The position numbers and the translations under genes were made by a program. From Terrimonas_B sp041743125 (GTDB lineage: Bacteria > Bacteroidota > Bacteroidia > Chitinophagales > Chitinophagaceae): a stretch of DNA of 64,000 nucleotides. Every line of letters begins with the position of its first letter. Within the stretch, counting starts at the first letter, position 1. Below are positions 17,207 to 25,553 of this stretch, piece by piece. A model generated the notes under the pieces. The model was given only the letters and a program-made list of their open reading frames with translations. It was not told the origin of the DNA and did no database searches. Location of the stretch: contig JBGTNK010000004.1 of assembly GCA_041743125.1 (NCBI GenBank), positions 1 to 64,000 of the forward strand. Direction: 5' to 3'.

Positions 17207-18337
17207 ATGAAAAAATATCTGGTAACTCTTGCATTGACCATTTTGGTCTCTATTTCTTTTTCTCAGAAAGCAGGCAGGAAGCTCGTTGATGCAAAAGCTA
17301 CCAATGAAACAAAAGCTCTTTTTCATAACCTGGGAAAGCTTTCAGAAAATAAGATCCTTTTTGGTCATCAGCACGCAACAGAATATGGCCATGGCTGGGT
17401 TGGCGATGCTGACAGGTCGGATGTAAAATCGGTAACGGGATCTCACCCTGCTGTTATTGGAGTTGATTTTAGCGGCTTATATGGCGGACCCGATAATGTG
17501 ATTGAAAAATCTATGAATTCCCTGAAGAAAACAATGGCTGATACTTATGACAGAGGTGGTGTGATTACAGCAGCATGGCATTTTAGTAACCCGGTGTCCA
17601 AAACAAATTTTTACTGGAATGATTCAACGGCAGCCCGGGCTGTTAAAAATATTATACCCGGTGGATCACACAACGAAAAATATAAAGCTATTTTATCTGC
17701 TATTTCACAACTGGCTAAAACCACAAAAGGTAAAGACGGGAAAGCTGTTCCTATTATTTTCAGGCCTTATCATGAATTTGATGGTGATTGGTTTTGGTGG
17801 GGAAAATCACATTGTACCCGGGATGAATTCATTTCGTTATGGCGATTTACTGTCTCCTACTTAAGAGATAGTTTAGGAGTACATAATTTTATTTATGCCT
17901 TTTCTCCTGATAATAAATTTAGATCAGAGGCGGAATTCCTGGAGCGATATCCCGGTGATGAATGGGTTGATATGGTAGGAATGGATAACTATGGTGATTT
18001 TGGACGGAATGGTAAATATGACCTGGAGGCTGGCTATAATAAATTAAAGATCGTTTCAGACTATGCTCAAAAAGCTGGCAAAGTGGCCGCCTTTACCGAG
18101 ACCGGTCTTGAATCTATTCAGGATACAGACTGGTGGACGAATTCTTTATTAAAAACCCTGCAGAAAGGCGGTTTGAAATTATCTTATGTTTTGGTTTGGC
18201 GAAATGATGTTAGAAGCCCCACGCATTATTATGCTCCCTATCCCGGCCAGGCAAGCGAAGCGGATTTTTTGAAATTCTATAATGACCCCTTTACTTTGTT
18301 TGAAAAAGACCTGCGCACTATTTATAAAATTCGATAG
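17207..18337 (+). CDS. GH26 endo-beta-1,4-mannanase, secreted
   Basis: Protein of 376 residues with a classical signal peptide ending ISFSQ near residue 20, with no lipobox. GH26 motifs are FGHQHATEYG, FRPYHEFDGDWFWWG with the acid/base Glu190, and AAFTETGLES with the nucleophile Glu298, followed by YVLVWRNDVR and YYAPYPGQAS. It is a clear paralogue of the GH26 lipoprotein at 240-1490 but lacks the lipid anchor, so the two may differ in location (periplasmic or released versus anchored) and in product profile. It is the third GH26 in the window, counting the fragment at the left edge, and appears to be the last gene of the mannan locus. Confidence 0.92.
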   Translation: MKKYLVTLALTILVSISFSQKAGRKLVDAKATNETKALFHNLGKLSENKILFGHQHATEYGHGWVGDADRSDVKSVTGSHPAVIGVDFSGLYGGPDNVIEKSMNSLKKTMADTYDRGGVITAAWHFSNPVSKTNFYWNDSTAARAVKNIIPGGSHNEKYKAILSAISQLAKTTKGKDGKAVPIIFRPYHEFDGDWFWWGKSHCTRDEFISLWRFTVSYLRDSLGVHNFIYAFSPDNKFRSEAEFLERYPGDEWVDMVGMDNYGDFGRNGKYDLEAGYNKLKIVSDYAQKAGKVAAFTETGLESIQDTDWWTNSLLKTLQKGGLKLSYVLVWRNDVRSPTHYYAPYPGQASEADFLKFYNDPFTLFEKDLRTIYKIR

Positions 18338-18530
18338 TATACAAATGGAGGTTGAATTCACCCATATCAGGATTACAACTTAAAGTACCGTTATCTTACC
18401 TTATTCAAGAGGTAAACTTTCTATTATTTAGCAGGGGGGATACACTTTTTTTTAAAGGAAGATTTCACCCGTGAATTATCCTTTTTTTTTAATATCAAAA
18501 AGGGTATCATTGTTAAACAATCTGATAATT

Positions 18531-18656
18531 ATGAAGATCAAACATTTATTTTGGGCAATGATTCTGATTATTACCTTACAAGCATGCCACAGGGCTATGA
18601 CACCTTTTGAGGCCGCCAATCATCCAAGAGGAAAGAAGTGCCGGAATATCAGGTAA
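18531..18656 (+). CDS. Small lipoprotein of unknown function (41 aa)
   Basis: Short gene of 41 residues: a hydrophobic signal (FWAMILIITL), lipobox LQAC at Cys19, then a short basic tail with MTPFEAANHPRGKKCRNIR. Tails with an AAN...GKKC pattern occur, as far as I recall, in tiny lipoproteins of Bacteroidota; the function is unknown. The frame is open upstream to 18471, but the ATG at 18531 gives the standard lipoprotein start. It converges on the small minus-strand gene at 18660-18806, with only 3 bases between the stop codons. Confidence 0.5.
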   Translation: MKIKHLFWAMILIITLQACHRAMTPFEAANHPRGKKCRNIR

Positions 18657-18659
18657 ACA

Positions 18660-18806
18660 TTATTCCTGTCCAAAAAGGTTTCCCACTGCACCTTCCAGCA
18701 TAGGAAATTTTTCCACGACAAAGTTTTTTATAGTAGCGATGGCTTTCTTAGCCTGTTCGTCGGTAAGACCGGCTTCTGTCTTTAATTTTTCTATTAATTC
18801 ATCCAT
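18660..18806 (-). CDS. Small helical protein of unknown function (48 aa)
   Basis: A 48-codon minus-strand gene from ATG 18806 to TAA 18660. It starts MDELIEKLKTEAGLTDEQA, continues with an amphipathic helix (KAIATIKNFVVEKF) and ends GNLFGQE. The pattern of short helices with a GLTDEQA turn recalls small bacterial DUF937/DUF2267-like helical proteins and looks like a real coding sequence, but I cannot name the family. It lies directly downstream of clpX on the same strand (clpX ends at 18896), 89 bases away. No signal peptide or membrane segment is present. Confidence 0.6.
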   Translation of the reverse strand: MDELIEKLKTEAGLTDEQAKKAIATIKNFVVEKFPMLEGAVGNLFGQE

Positions 18807-18895
18807 GTTTTACAGGAGGTTAATTAGTTTTAAATGGAAAAGGTTTCATCATGAGCAAGGCAAATGAATGAAACCATTATTTTTAGTGAAACTTA

Positions 18896-20143
18896 TCAGG
18901 CTACTTTTAGCAAACTTAATTTGCTCTTGTCAAATTTTCTTTTAGCATATTCCAGGTCAAGAGTAAAGTGTGACTCCCTGGAAGAAGGAAGCTCAAACAT
19001 GGCATCAGTTAATATACTTTCACAAATACTTCTGAGGCCCCTTGCCCCTAATTTATAATCCATGGCTTTTTCCACCATGAAATTCAGCACATCTTCTTCA
19101 ATTTTTAATTTGATGCCTTCCAATTCAAACAACTTTGTGTATTGTTTGATCAAAGCATTTTTAGGCTGCGTCAATATAGACCGGAGTGTAACAGCATCCA
19201 GCGGATCCAGGTGGGTCGCAACCGGTAGCCTGCCCAGCAATTCAGGAATCAACCCAAACGCTCTCAGATCCTGGGCATTGACATATCTCAGCAGATTTTT
19301 CTTCATGCTTTCCTGCTGATCCTTGTCTACATTAAAGCCGATAGTATTTGTTTGTACACGCCTGGCGATGATCTTGTCAATTCCTCCAAAAGCGCCACCA
19401 CATATAAAAAGTATATTTTGTGTATTGATCTTAATAAGCTTTTGTTCCGGATGTTTTCGTCCTCCTTGCGGTGGCACCAATACGTCGGTTCCTTCCAGTA
19501 ATTTCAACATGCCCTGTTGCACTCCTTCACCGCTCACGTCACGTGTAATAGATGGGTTGTCACCTTTCCTCGCTATCTTATCTATTTCATCTATATATAC
19601 AATACCTCTTTCTGCAGCAGCCACATCATAATTACATACTTGTAATAACCTGGTTAAAATGCTTTCCACATCTTCACCAACATACCCTGCTTCAGTAAAT
19701 ACAGTAGCATCGACAATGGCGAAGGGAACATTTAGCATCCTGGCAATACTTTTAGCTAGTAAAGTTTTTCCGGTGCCGGTTTCGCCAACCATTATGATAT
19801 TGCTCTTTTCAATTTCAACTTCATTACCACCCACCGTATCAATGCCCTTTTGTTGTAATCGCTTGTAATGATTATAAACGGCCACAGCCAAAACTTTTTT
19901 AGCTTCATCCTGTCCTATAACATAGTCATCAAGAAATTTTTTTACTTCAATAGGTTTTTTTATTGTAAGCTTAAACGAGGATGAGGAATTCTTTTCGTCT
20001 TTTACCATCAATTCCTGCTCTATAATTTCCCGTGCATGTTCAACACAATTCTCGCAAATATGTCCTTCCTGACCTGCAATCAGGATCTTGACCTCATCGC
20101 GGCTTCTACCACAAAACGAACAATGTAAAATATTTTTAGCCAT
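18896..20143 (-). CDS. clpX: ATP-dependent Clp protease ATP-binding subunit ClpX
   Basis: AAA+ unfoldase of 415 residues that feeds substrates to ClpP. The N-terminal zinc-binding domain has CSFCGRSRDEVK and ICENC (four Cys). Walker A is GETGTGKTLLAKS and Walker B is IVYIDEIDKIA. The IGF loop that docks on ClpP (TNTIGFN) is present, followed by a typical sensor-2 and C-terminal region ending in a Lys/Arg-rich stretch. Length is normal. It follows two clpP genes on the minus strand, but a hairpin at 20198-20223 and a possible -7 element at 20189-20196 suggest that it can also be transcribed on its own. Confidence 0.97.
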   Translation of the reverse strand: MAKNILHCSFCGRSRDEVKILIAGQEGHICENCVEHAREIIEQELMVKDEKNSSSSFKLTIKKPIEVKKFLDDYVIGQDEAKKVLAVAVYNHYKRLQQKGIDTVGGNEVEIEKSNIIMVGETGTGKTLLAKSIARMLNVPFAIVDATVFTEAGYVGEDVESILTRLLQVCNYDVAAAERGIVYIDEIDKIARKGDNPSITRDVSGEGVQQGMLKLLEGTDVLVPPQGGRKHPEQKLIKINTQNILFICGGAFGGIDKIIARRVQTNTIGFNVDKDQQESMKKNLLRYVNAQDLRAFGLIPELLGRLPVATHLDPLDAVTLRSILTQPKNALIKQYTKLFELEGIKLKIEEDVLNFMVEKAMDYKLGARGLRSICESILTDAMFELPSSRESHFTLDLEYAKRKFDKSKLSLLKVA

Positions 20144-20188
20144 GATTTTATCCCCTGGAATAGTACGTAAATTTTAATAAATAAGATA

Positions 20189-20196
20189 CAAAAATA
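20189..20196 (-). promoter_or_regulatory. Possible -7 promoter element for clpX
   Basis: On the minus strand the octamer TATTTTTG matches the Bacteroidota -7 consensus TAnnTTTG, 45 bases before the clpX ATG. The nearest upstream TTG (20211-20213) is only 14 bases away, shorter than the usual 17-21, so the -33 box is not convincing. Confidence 0.35.
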
Positions 20197-20197
20197 G

Positions 20198-20223
20198 AAA
20201 ACCGTCCTGACAAAGACGATTTT
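20198..20223 (-). terminator. Hairpin terminator between clpP and clpX
   Basis: Read on the minus strand, AAAATCGTC and GACGGTTTT form a 9-bp stem (one G-T pair) around an 8-base loop, followed by CTATTTTT. It lies 38 bases after the clpP stop (20262) and before clpX, so it probably ends or attenuates clpP transcription. Confidence 0.55.
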
Positions 20224-20261
20224 CAATTAAATAGTCCGCTATATCGTTGGTAAGTAAAGTA

Positions 20262-20900
20262 TTATAACTTGGTAATAGTCTTATCTACTATGCCATAATC
20301 AATGGCTTCCTGCGCATCCATCCAATAATCACGGTCAAAATCCTTTAGAATTTGTTCTACAGATTTTCCGCAGTTTCCCGCTAATATTTTAGCCCCCATA
20401 TCCTTCACCCGCTTGGTTTGCCGGGCTTGTATTTCAAGGTCTGTGCTCACGCCTCTGATATAACCTCCCAGAGAAGGCTGGTGTATCATTACTTCGCCAC
20501 TCGGATAAATAAATCGTTTTCCTTTTTTACCACCGCTTAACAATATACTTCCCATAGAAGCTGCCAGTCCCATGCAAATAGTACTTACCGGGCTTTTGAT
20601 CATTTGCATCGTATCATACATAACCATTCCGCTGGTAACTACTCCACCTGGGCTGTTTATATAAAACTTAATTTCTTCCCCTGGCTTATCTGCATCTAAC
20701 AAAAGCATTTTACTTACAATGTCTTTTGCACTTTTATCGTCTACTACCCCCCACAAATAAATACTTCTGCTCTCAAAGAAATATTTTTCTAATCTCTTAC
20801 TAAACATCATGAGGTCTGATTTAGGCTGTTCCTCTTTTTCCTCTTCTTCCGGATCTTCGTCAGCTCTCCAGTTATTGTTGAAAAAATAATTGCGATTCAT
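20262..20900 (-). CDS. clpP: ATP-dependent Clp protease proteolytic subunit ClpP (paralogue 2)
   Basis: Serine peptidase subunit of 212 residues. The catalytic triad is intact: Ser in GLAASMGS, His in MIHQPS and Asp in DFDRDYWM. The N-terminus carries an acidic, low-complexity stretch (DPEEEEKEEQPKSD) before the core, longer than in canonical ClpP and without an obvious processing signal. A second, distinct clpP lies 87 bases upstream on the same strand and clpX downstream. The two subunits could form mixed tetradecamers, as in other bacteria with two ClpPs, but that is inference. Confidence 0.93.
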   Translation of the reverse strand: MNRNYFFNNNWRADEDPEEEEKEEQPKSDLMMFSKRLEKYFFESRSIYLWGVVDDKSAKDIVSKMLLLDADKPGEEIKFYINSPGGVVTSGMVMYDTMQMIKSPVSTICMGLAASMGSILLSGGKKGKRFIYPSGEVMIHQPSLGGYIRGVSTDLEIQARQTKRVKDMGAKILAGNCGKSVEQILKDFDRDYWMDAQEAIDYGIVDKTITKL

Positions 20901-20987
20901 ATTTTCGATAATTTTTGTTATTGGCTACCTGGAAGAATTACATTGATATTATATGGATTTAACCCCGGCATTTGGGTCAGGGCCCTC

Positions 20988-21680
20988 TCAATCCTTTTTT
21001 TCTTTTCTCTGATTCACCAGCAATACTTCGTCAATCAACCCATATTCTTTTGCTTCAATTGAAGTCATCCATTTATCCCTGTCAAAATCTCTCTCAATTT
21101 GTTCAACTGCTTTGCCTGTGTGATTATTAACTACTTCGTATAGTTCTTTTTTAAGCTTTCTGATTTCGTTTACAGTGATTTCAATATCACTTGCCTGGCC
21201 TCCTATTGCGCCACTGGGTTGATGCATCATAATGCGGGCATGTTTAAGGGCAGCTCTTTTCCCTTTAGTACCTGCACCTAGTAATACGCATGACATAGAG
21301 GCTGCCATGCCAATACAGATGGTTGCCACGTCCGGGCTTACGTACTGCATCGTATCGTAAACGCCAAGTCCGGCATAAACACTACCGCCCGGGCTGTTAA
21401 TATACATGTTGATGTCTCTTGTCCTGTCTGACGAATCAAGAAATAATAATTGAGCAGTGATAATATTAGCTATTTCATCATTAACAGGATAACCAAGAAA
21501 AATAATTCTGTCCATCATCAAACGGCTGTAAACATCCATTACAGCAACGTTCATGGGTCGTTCTTCAATGATATTGGGTGTCATTGAAGTAACCAGGTGC
21601 GATGCATAGCTATGAAGCGTATTGCTTGAAAGCCCCCGGTGTTTAACTGCATATTTTTCAAATTCTGAATTATAACTCAT
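20988..21680 (-). CDS. clpP: ATP-dependent Clp protease proteolytic subunit ClpP (paralogue 1)
   Basis: Serine peptidase subunit of 230 residues. The triad is intact: Ser in GMAASMSCVLL, His in MMHQPSGAIGG and Asp in DFDRDKWM. The core is nearer the canonical ClpP pattern (FLDSSDRTRDINMYINSPGG). An N-terminal segment of about 35 residues precedes the conserved SRLMMDRIIFLG start. It is the first gene of the clpP-clpP-clpX group; dnaJ follows in the same orientation further upstream, separated by about 230 bases. Trigger factor, often next to clpP, is not present here. Confidence 0.94.
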   Translation of the reverse strand: MSYNSEFEKYAVKHRGLSSNTLHSYASHLVTSMTPNIIEERPMNVAVMDVYSRLMMDRIIFLGYPVNDEIANIITAQLLFLDSSDRTRDINMYINSPGGSVYAGLGVYDTMQYVSPDVATICIGMAASMSCVLLGAGTKGKRAALKHARIMMHQPSGAIGGQASDIEITVNEIRKLKKELYEVVNNHTGKAVEQIERDFDRDKWMTSIEAKEYGLIDEVLLVNQRKEKKD

Positions 21681-21907
21681 AGATAAGAGAAGTTTGCTGG
21701 TGAATATGTATTTTCAAATTTGGTATGAATCTTCGCTAAAGATAAGTTCTGATGTTCAAATATCCTTCCAAATCAATAAAAAGCAAGTGTGATGACAGGT
21801 TAGCATAATTGTGATGGTTGAATTGTCAAAACCTGTCATTCAAAGCAAAAATTGTATTTGGATTTACAAAAAGATGCACCAGGTTGCTATGTATAAATCT
21901 AAAATAG

Positions 21908-23065
21908 TTACGAAAACATTTCCCGTATTTTATCAAAGAAACCTTTTTCGTTTTTATCGGGATGCGGAATAAAGTTTTCTGACCGGCTCATTTTGTCAAG
22001 CGCAGATTTTTCCTCCGCAGAAATATGCTGAGGGGTCCATACATTTACCTGTATCAACTGATCTCCCTTTTCATAGGAGTTAACAGCTGGAAATCCCTTG
22101 CCTTTTAGCCTGAATATTTTTCCGCTTTGTGTGCCTGCGGGAATTTTAATCTTAGCCCGTCCATCAATAGTAGGAACTTCAACCTGGATACCGGCAACAG
22201 CATCCGGAAATGAGATATAAAGATCAAAGGCAACATTTAATCCATCACGTTGCAACTCTTTGTGCGGTTCTTCTTCAATCAGGATAATCAGATCCCCGTG
22301 CATGCCGCCTCTTTCGCCGGCATTTCCTTTTCCGTTTACATTCAATTGCATTCCTTCCTGAACTCCGGCAGGAATATCTATACTAACTGTTTCTTCCCCA
22401 TACACCCGGCCCTCTCCTTTACAACTTCCACATTTAGCTGTAATGGTTGTTCCTTCGCCACTACAGGAGGGGCAGGTGGTAACCGTTTGCATCTGGCCTA
22501 AAAAAGTATTCTGAACCCTTTTTACCTGCCCACTTCCACCGCAGGTCTTACAAGTTTGAATGCTCCCCTTGTCTTTAGCCCCACTTCCATTACAAGTATT
22601 GCAATAAACGTATTTTTTTACTTTTATGTTTTTCTTTACTCCCTTTGCAATTTCTTCGTAGTTGAGTTTTAATTTAACACGAAGATTACTTCCCCTGACC
22701 CCCTGGCCCCGCTGACCTCCCCGACCTCGTTGACCTCCGCCAAAAAAATTCCCAAACACATCATCACCGAAAACATCTCCGAACTGACTAAAAATATCAT
22801 CCATATTCATTCCGCCGGCACCAAAACCTCCGCGGCCATTCCCACTTACGCCTGCATGGCCATAACGATCATACTGAGCTTTTTTATCAGCATCGCTTAA
22901 AACCTCGTAAGCCTCAGCTGCCTCCTTAAACCTCTCTTCAGCCGATTTGTCACCAGGGTTGCGGTCGGGGTGATATTGCATTGCAACCTTTCGGTATGCT
23001 TTTTTAATCTCCTCAGTTCCCGACCCTTTTGCCACGCCCAATGTTTCGTAATAATCTTTTTTCAT
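21908..23065 (-). CDS. dnaJ: Chaperone protein DnaJ
   Basis: Hsp40 co-chaperone of 385 residues that stimulates the DnaK ATPase. The J domain contains the essential HPD (YHPDRNPGDK) at about residue 34. A Gly/Phe-rich region (residues 75-120) follows, then four CxxCxGxG zinc motifs (CNTCNGSG, CKTCGGSG, CPSCSGEG, CGSCKGEG) and the C-terminal substrate-binding domains. Length is normal. It lies 79 bases downstream of grpE on the same strand, forming a chaperone operon. dnaK is not in the window. Confidence 0.97.
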   Translation of the reverse strand: MKKDYYETLGVAKGSGTEEIKKAYRKVAMQYHPDRNPGDKSAEERFKEAAEAYEVLSDADKKAQYDRYGHAGVSGNGRGGFGAGGMNMDDIFSQFGDVFGDDVFGNFFGGGQRGRGGQRGQGVRGSNLRVKLKLNYEEIAKGVKKNIKVKKYVYCNTCNGSGAKDKGSIQTCKTCGGSGQVKRVQNTFLGQMQTVTTCPSCSGEGTTITAKCGSCKGEGRVYGEETVSIDIPAGVQEGMQLNVNGKGNAGERGGMHGDLIILIEEEPHKELQRDGLNVAFDLYISFPDAVAGIQVEVPTIDGRAKIKIPAGTQSGKIFRLKGKGFPAVNSYEKGDQLIQVNVWTPQHISAEEKSALDKMSRSENFIPHPDKNEKGFFDKIREMFS

Positions 23066-23144
23066 AATGTGAATATGCGATGATACGCTAAGCCATCTAA
23101 ATTTTTCGATTCAAATTTTTTAAAACTTAATATAGTTGACTAAT

Positions 23145-23717
23145 TTATTTCCCTACCACCACTTTGGCGTGCCGGATTATTTTATCGTTTAAGAAATAGC
23201 CTTTCATTACCTCGTCAGCTATTTTGCCTTTCATTTCTTTAGACGCAACCGGAATTTCTGTAATTGCTTCATGAAGATCAGCATCGAATTCTTTTCCAAT
23301 GCTTTCCATTGGTTTCAAACCCCTTGCCTGCAACTTGTTTCTTAATTTATTAAGAATAAGGGTTACGCCTTCTTTTAAATGTTCGATTTCAGTACTGGTT
23401 TCCAGCTGTTTTTGGGCCCGGTCATAATCATCCAAAACCTCAAGCATGTCAGCTATCACATCTTTGCCTGCGGTTTGAATCAACTCCACTTTTTCTCTCG
23501 CTGTTCTCCTTTTAAAATTTTCAAATTCAGCTGCAAGCCGTAAATATTTGTCTTTAGCTTCGTCCACTTCCTGCCGTGCTTTCTCCAAAGCTGATTCCTC
23601 CTCAATCGGTTCATTCAGATGGGTGGATCCGCTTTGGGACTCATCTGCATTAATATCCAGGCCATTAGTGGTTTCCTTGTTTCCGTTCTTATTTTCACTC
23701 AGATCTTTTTCTGTCAT
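23145..23717 (-). CDS. grpE: Nucleotide exchange factor GrpE
   Basis: DnaK nucleotide-exchange factor of 190 residues. It has an acidic, disordered N-terminus (TEKDLSENKNGNKE), a long helix with KYLRLAAEFENFKRRTARE, and the C-terminal beta-wing region with FDADLHEAITEIP and GYFLNDKIIRHAKVVVGK. The frame stays open upstream to 23948, but that part overlaps the divergent methyltransferase gene and shows no GrpE character, so ATG 23717 is the start. A consensus promoter sits directly in front of it. Confidence 0.95.
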   Translation of the reverse strand: MTEKDLSENKNGNKETTNGLDINADESQSGSTHLNEPIEEESALEKARQEVDEAKDKYLRLAAEFENFKRRTAREKVELIQTAGKDVIADMLEVLDDYDRAQKQLETSTEIEHLKEGVTLILNKLRNKLQARGLKPMESIGKEFDADLHEAITEIPVASKEMKGKIADEVMKGYFLNDKIIRHAKVVVGK

Positions 23718-23735
23718 TTTTTTCAAAATTGTTTG

Positions 23736-23765
23736 CAAAGGTAAGGTTGTCAACAATATTGCCAA
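23736..23765 (-). promoter_or_regulatory. Bacteroidota-type promoter for grpE-dnaJ
   Basis: On the minus strand, TTG (23765-23763), a 19-base spacer and TACCTTTG (23743-23736) match the -33/-7 consensus TTG-N17..21-TAnnTTTG at every defined position. The -7 element ends 19 bases before the grpE ATG, implying a short leader. No CIRCE-type inverted repeat is seen, so heat control by HrcA at this site is not indicated. Confidence 0.62.
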
Positions 23766-23894
23766 TGGCTGGTTTGGGACAAAATGACTTGTTGAATGCC
23801 TGCGATTATTATATTGTAGTGACAAATAGCCTAACAGTTCAGATAGTGTATCCCCGGAATATCCTCGTTTCCGGTAACTTGCAGGTTTTACATT

Positions 23895-25067
23895 ATGATC
23901 AGAGTTTATTTGAAGCGAAAAATTGCAAACCGGATTGCCAACGGGCATCCATGGATTTTTAACAATGAGGTGGAAATAGTTGAGGGTGAGGTGATAGGGG
24001 GCGAAACGGTAGAAGTATTTTCATATGACAAAAAATTTGTCGGCAAAGGTTATATCAATCCAAAATCACAGATACTTGTCAGATTGCTTACCCGACAGAA
24101 GAATGAAGAAATTAATGAGAATTTTTTTCTTTCACGTATAAGAGAGTGCTGGGAATACCGGCAGCGAATAGGTTATTCCGAAAATTGCAGACTGGTATTT
24201 GGCGAGGCTGATTCAATGCCTCAACTTATAATTGATAAGTTCAGTGATTATTTTGTTTTGCAAACGCTTACCCTGGGAATGGACAAATGGAAGCCTTCCA
24301 TTGTTAAGGCGCTGAACCAAATTTTTCAGCCAAAGGGTATTTATGAGAGAAATGATGTACCTGTAAGGGAATTAGAAGGTTTACCGCCTGTTAAGGGGTT
24401 TTTATCTGAGTCGTTTGACACAAAAATTGTAATCACAGAAAACGGGTTAAATTTTTATGTTGATGTTGAAAACGGTCAAAAGACAGGCTATTTTCTTGAC
24501 CAGCAAGACAACCGGCGAAGCATTCAACATATTGTGAAGGGGGCTGAGGTATTAGGTGCATTTACCTATACCGGAACTTTTGAAATCCACGCCGCTCATT
24601 ATGGTGCTAAATCCGTCTTAGGTTTGGATATTTCTGAGAATGCTGTTGTACAAGCCACAAAAAATGCGGCCTTAAATGGTGTTGAAAACAGGTGTAAATT
24701 CTTAACGGCAAATGCATTTGATGTATTAAAACAATGGTCTAAAGAGGAAAAGAAATATGATGTAGTGATGCTGGATCCGCCTGCTTTTACCAAAAGCAGG
24801 GAAACTATTCAAAAAGCGATAACCGGTTATAAGGAGATCAATCTTAGGGGTATGAAACTAATCAGACCGGGTGGATTTTTGGTAACCTCTTCCTGTACTA
24901 ATTTGGTGAGTCCTGAATTATTTTTACAAATCATCGAATTGGCTGCAAAGGATGCAAGAAGAAAAATAAGAAGAGTGACATTTCAAACTCAATCCGCGGA
25001 CCATCCTATTATTCCCGGACTTGAAAATACCCATTATCTTAAATTCCTGATCATACAGGTAATCTAA
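23895..25067 (+). CDS. Class I SAM-dependent rRNA methyltransferase, RlmI-like
   Basis: Protein of 390 residues. An N-terminal PUA-type RNA-binding domain (HPWIFNNEVEIVEGE..., residues 1-75) is followed by a central linker with the conserved RNDVPVRELEG segment and a C-terminal Rossmann methyltransferase domain. Family motifs are KTGYFLDQQDNR, the SAM loop GAFTYTGTFEIHAA, LDISENAV and VMLDPPAFTKS. E. coli RlmI makes m5C1962 in 23S rRNA; this protein probably methylates 23S rRNA too, but the exact base is inferred. The SAM loop has Gly-Ala-Phe-Thr where the family usually has Asp-Leu-Phe-Cys, a mild deviation. It is divergent from grpE. Confidence 0.88.
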   Translation: MIRVYLKRKIANRIANGHPWIFNNEVEIVEGEVIGGETVEVFSYDKKFVGKGYINPKSQILVRLLTRQKNEEINENFFLSRIRECWEYRQRIGYSENCRLVFGEADSMPQLIIDKFSDYFVLQTLTLGMDKWKPSIVKALNQIFQPKGIYERNDVPVRELEGLPPVKGFLSESFDTKIVITENGLNFYVDVENGQKTGYFLDQQDNRRSIQHIVKGAEVLGAFTYTGTFEIHAAHYGAKSVLGLDISENAVVQATKNAALNGVENRCKFLTANAFDVLKQWSKEEKKYDVVMLDPPAFTKSRETIQKAITGYKEINLRGMKLIRPGGFLVTSSCTNLVSPELFLQIIELAAKDARRKIRRVTFQTQSADHPIIPGLENTHYLKFLIIQVI

Positions 25068-25082
25068 AAATAGTATGATAGA

Positions 25083-25448
25083 TTATTTGGAAACCTGGAA
25101 TTTGCCAGTATTTATCATTTTACCACTCCTGTCTGTAATATGATAAATGTAAGTGCCCCGGTTGAAATCAGTAAGAGTGATTACTGTATTTTCATTAACG
25201 GTTTGTGTTTCGTAAATCTTTTTACCCAAGAAATTAAAAACCGTAATGGTTAAGCCATTCTGAACGGTTCTCTTAATATTGAAAGTGATATAATTGGTTG
25301 CGGGGTTAGGATAAAAACTAATTTTTTTCCCATTGTCAGGTAAGGGGTTCCCGGAATCCTGTGCGAAAGAATCTGAAAACGAAAAACCCAGAAATAATAA
25401 TATTGGTAAAAGTCTTTTCAACAAATCAAATTTACTTTTATTTCCCAA
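25083..25448 (-). CDS. Secreted mini-protein consisting almost only of a T9SS type A sorting domain
   Basis: Protein of 121 residues. A signal peptide ends near residue 29 (DSFAQ). The whole mature part is a T9SS C-terminal target domain: ISFYPNPATNYITFNI, then VFNFLGKKIYE, then TDFNRGTYIYHITDRSGK and a terminal GKFQVSK. These are the usual PNP, central and terminal motifs of the Por secretion tail. Normally this domain is the tail of a much larger cargo; here there is no cargo domain. All candidate starts are TTG (25448, or later TTGs about 24-27 bases downstream); no ATG exists in frame after the upstream stop. It could be a remnant of a lost larger gene or a genuine small secreted protein. 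Confidence 0.72.
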   Translation of the reverse strand: MGNKSKFDLLKRLLPILLFLGFSFSDSFAQDSGNPLPDNGKKISFYPNPATNYITFNIKRTVQNGLTITVFNFLGKKIYETQTVNENTVITLTDFNRGTYIYHITDRSGKMINTGKFQVSK

Positions 25449-25553
25449 TAATATACCGTTTTTCTGAGTTGTGCAACGTAATTATCCCTAAAAAATAAAA
25501 TAATTGAGAACCAATTGAATAAGAACTATCAGGAATAGAAAATTAACGCAGTT

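Noticed and set aside
18338..18530. TTACCT/AGGTAA inverted repeat after the last GH26 gene as terminator
   Set aside because: Only a 6-bp stem with a weak T tract; too weak to call.
23718..23948. Extension of grpE upstream on the minus strand
   Set aside because: It overlaps the divergent methyltransferase gene, crosses the consensus promoter and has no GrpE character.
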